Shown here piece after piece: positions 62,128-64,000 of a DNA stretch of 64,000 bases (position 1 is the first letter of the stretch; every line of letters begins with the position of its first letter). The position numbers were made by a program, and so were the translations under genes. Origin of the DNA: Telopea speciosissima (lineage: Eukaryota; Streptophyta; Magnoliopsida; Proteales; Proteaceae); the NCBI RefSeq assembly GCF_018873765.1, contig NC_057918.1, positions 8,626,862-8,690,861 of the forward strand, written 5' to 3'. The notes under the pieces are model-generated. The model saw only the letters and a program-made list of their open reading frames with translations, was not told where the DNA came from and ran no database searches.

Positions 62128-62659
62128 GCAATCAATGAGAGCACACGTGGCTTTCAACAAGGGTGGAGTTTTTCATGTCATGGGAGGGGGTGGGGCGTGT
62201 ACCTGTGCCTAGACACAAGCGTGAACGAAATATCGATGCATTCCTCGACCAGGTGGCGTTATTTATCCCTAAAAAATAATAAAGAAATGATAAAAAGTCA
62301 GTATTAAATTAATCTCATCCCTAAAAATCAATGAAAGCAAATTTGTTAACCGATTGGTTCTTGATTTGGTAAAAGCAATTTGTGAGCCACTCACTAAGAA
62401 TGGATACATATTAGTAGGTTACTAGGTAAAAAGGAAGGGCAATCTGGGTATTTAAAAATATGAGGGGAGAAGGAGAAGTAAAAGTTAAAAAACAGACAAG
62501 TATCAGAAAATAAGTTTAAGGTAGAGGAGTTTTAATAAATATAGGCTAAGTGTAGGGAAGTGATAATAATTGCCCCTAAATTTTACCATGTATCGATCTA
62601 CTGGAATATAAAAATTCTTCACCTTCAAGACTTCAACCGCCTGCCCTCGTCAATTTTAC
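62128..62659. other. Intergenic, nothing recognised
   Basis: Contains CTGTGCCTAGACACAAGCGT (about 62205-62224), shared with the GC-rich repeat patches, then AT-rich DNA. No gene. Confidence 0.4.
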
Positions 62660-62845
62660 GGGCGTGGCTCTTGTGCAGTCGTGGCAGGAGCTGCACACGA
62701 AAACCACCCCAAATACAGGGATTGATCATTTTATATGTGGCTCAGGTGGGATTCACCTGTGAAATAACTATCTTAACCCTTTTTTTTTACTGTCCCTCAC
62801 CGGTGCTGCATGCAGCTCCTGCCACGGCTGACAAGAGCCAAGGCC
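62660..62845. mobile_element. Foldback MITE with 9-bp target duplication
   Basis: CAATTTTAC flanks both sides (62651-62659, 62846-62854). The arms are GGGCGTGGCTCTTGTGCAGT with CGTGGCAGGAGCTGCA at the left, and TGCAGCTCCTGCCACGGCTG with ACAAGAGCCAAGGCC at the right. A 9-bp target points to a Mutator-like origin. It lies about 175 bp before the MOS2-like start codon; a relative is in WAT1 copy 1 intron 6. Confidence 0.82.
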
Positions 62846-63021
62846 CAATTTTACCATGTGTCGCTTACTTCCCCTGTTAAAATTCCCCCTGGTCAGTGCA
62901 AGAAGCCTAAAGTGCAAACCCTAGCGCCGCTCATCCTCCCCGACTGCAACTCTGCAAGCGGTTGCCCTCGCACCCTGCTCGATTAGTTTGTTCTGTAAGG
63001 AGTTTGAGGTAGTAAGAAAGC

Positions 63022-64000
63022 ATGAAACTCTCATTCTCTCTACCATCCAAAGCATCTTCCAAGCCAAGTCAACACAGGCCCGCTGAGATTTTCAAAGAAG
63101 ACAACTCCAATGAAGATGGAGAAATCAAGCACGAATACGTGACAGAGTTTGACCCCTCCAAAAGACTGAATTGTTCGGAAAAGCTTGTAATTCCGCCTAT
63201 TCCTAACACATGGAGACCCCAGAAGAAAATGACGAACCTTGATCTCCCTGTTCGCTCTTCTGCTGCGGATGACCTTGGTGTCGGCTTTGAGGTTGAAGCT
63301 CCTTCAACTGTTGGAATACCTGATTCAAACGTGTCCTATGGTTTGAATCTCAGACAAGATAAGGAAGTCAATATTAGCCAGGATGACAAAGATAAGATGG
63401 AAGTGGATCCTCCAGCCGGATCTGGGCCCGGTGAGGATTTGGCATTGCAGAGATTCAAGGAGGATATGAAGAATCTGCCTGAAGATAGAGGATTTGATGA
63501 ATTTGTTGATGTTCCTGTTGAGGGTTTTGGTGCAGCGTTACTTGCTGGGTATGGATGGCATGAAGGGAGGGGCATTGGAAAAAATGCCAGGGAGGACGTG
63601 AAGGTTGTGGAGTTTACTAGGAGAACCGGGACGGCTGGGTTAGGGTTTGTTGCAGATATGCCGGATGCAAAGAACCACCAACGTGATTCCAATGCACAGA
63701 ATGTTCGGCGGAAAGGGTCTAATGAGCAGATTGATCGCTTGCAGGCTCAGATGGATGATATGCTTGCCCCACAGAAGCCTAGGGCTCAGGAGAAGGGATC
63801 GTAGTCATGATAGAGGAGGCATATCCAGAGGCAAGGACCATAGAAGAATCGATGATGAAATGGGGAAAGAAGAGGGAAGATAAGGTGAAGAACCGATACA
63901 CAGCGATCCATATTATTCCAATAGCTGTAGGGAAGAAAAGAGGAGAACAACAATTTATTGGCTTACAAGTCATATTTGAGTTAGAATTGTTAATAAAGAT
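63022..64000 (+). pseudogene. MOS2: MOS2-like G-patch/KOW gene, disrupted, cut by window edge
   Basis: The open frame 63022-63804 encodes 260 aa: a MOS2-type N-terminus (MKLSFSLPSK, YVTEFDPSK, VIPPIPNTWRPQKKM), then a G-patch at about residues 165-210 with GFGAALLAGYGWHEGRGIGK. It stops at TAG. In the +1 frame the sequence continues as RDRSHDRGGISRGKDHRR, hits TAA (63881), and near the window end reads YWLTSHI, a TGA, then VRIVNKD. That is the linker leading into the second KOW domain of MOS2. The first KOW domain, normally between G-patch and this linker, is not seen. Known for the family: nuclear RNA-binding protein needed for plant innate immunity and miRNA processing (human relative GPKOW). 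One frameshift, two stops and the missing domain suggest a pseudogene; a short G-patch-only protein could still be made. Confidence 0.75.

Overview
This is nuclear DNA from a flowering plant. It is AT-rich, its genes carry many short introns, and plant-specific families (WAT1/UMAMIT transporters, an RSS3-type bHLH-MYC_N protein, DEG9, MOS2) sit among dense transposon debris: copia LTR elements, TRIMs, Au-type SINEs, an RTE LINE and MITEs of several superfamilies. The sequence gives no firm species assignment.

Layout. 1-8.5 kb is gene-poor and holds an internally deleted copia element (2939-6270) that carries a nested MITE and a nested TRIM, then an Au-like SINE. An RSS3-like regulator lies on the minus strand at 8589-10563 (7 exons, 396 aa). 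10.6-25.7 kb is intergenic: SINEs, LTR pieces, two GC-rich foldbacks, a head-to-head pair of RTE LINE 3' ends and a 42-bp minisatellite. A two-exon HIG1-domain gene (minus, 25731-27903, 81 aa) has a TRIM in its intron.

31.3-45.4 kb is a head-to-tail array of three WAT1-related transporter genes, all on the plus strand (373, 354 and 375 aa). They share the same splice phases, but the middle copy has no intron at the exon 3/4 junction. A TRIM with a perfect 5-bp target duplication lies about 0.4 kb upstream of the first copy, and MITEs occupy introns and spacers. DEG9 (nuclear Do-like serine protease, minus, 48266-60177, 9 exons, 586 aa) follows, with one 7.6-kb intron filled with repeats. The window ends with a MOS2-like G-patch gene (plus, from 63022) that is frameshifted, lacks the first KOW block and is cut by the window edge; I call it a pseudogene.

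The genes do not form one pathway. The WAT1 array is a local duplication; the rest are independent housekeeping or regulatory genes. I reconstructed exon models by hand from homology, GT-AG sites and reading phase. For DEG9, RSS3-like, HIG1 and all three WAT1 genes the summed exon length is an exact multiple of three. I saw no CRISPR, operon, rRNA or convincing tRNA gene, and no clear new system. The most unusual items are the duplicated splice acceptor in the RSS3-like gene, the precise intron absence in WAT1 copy 2, the broken MOS2 copy, and the several TRIM and MITE families with recognisable target duplications.
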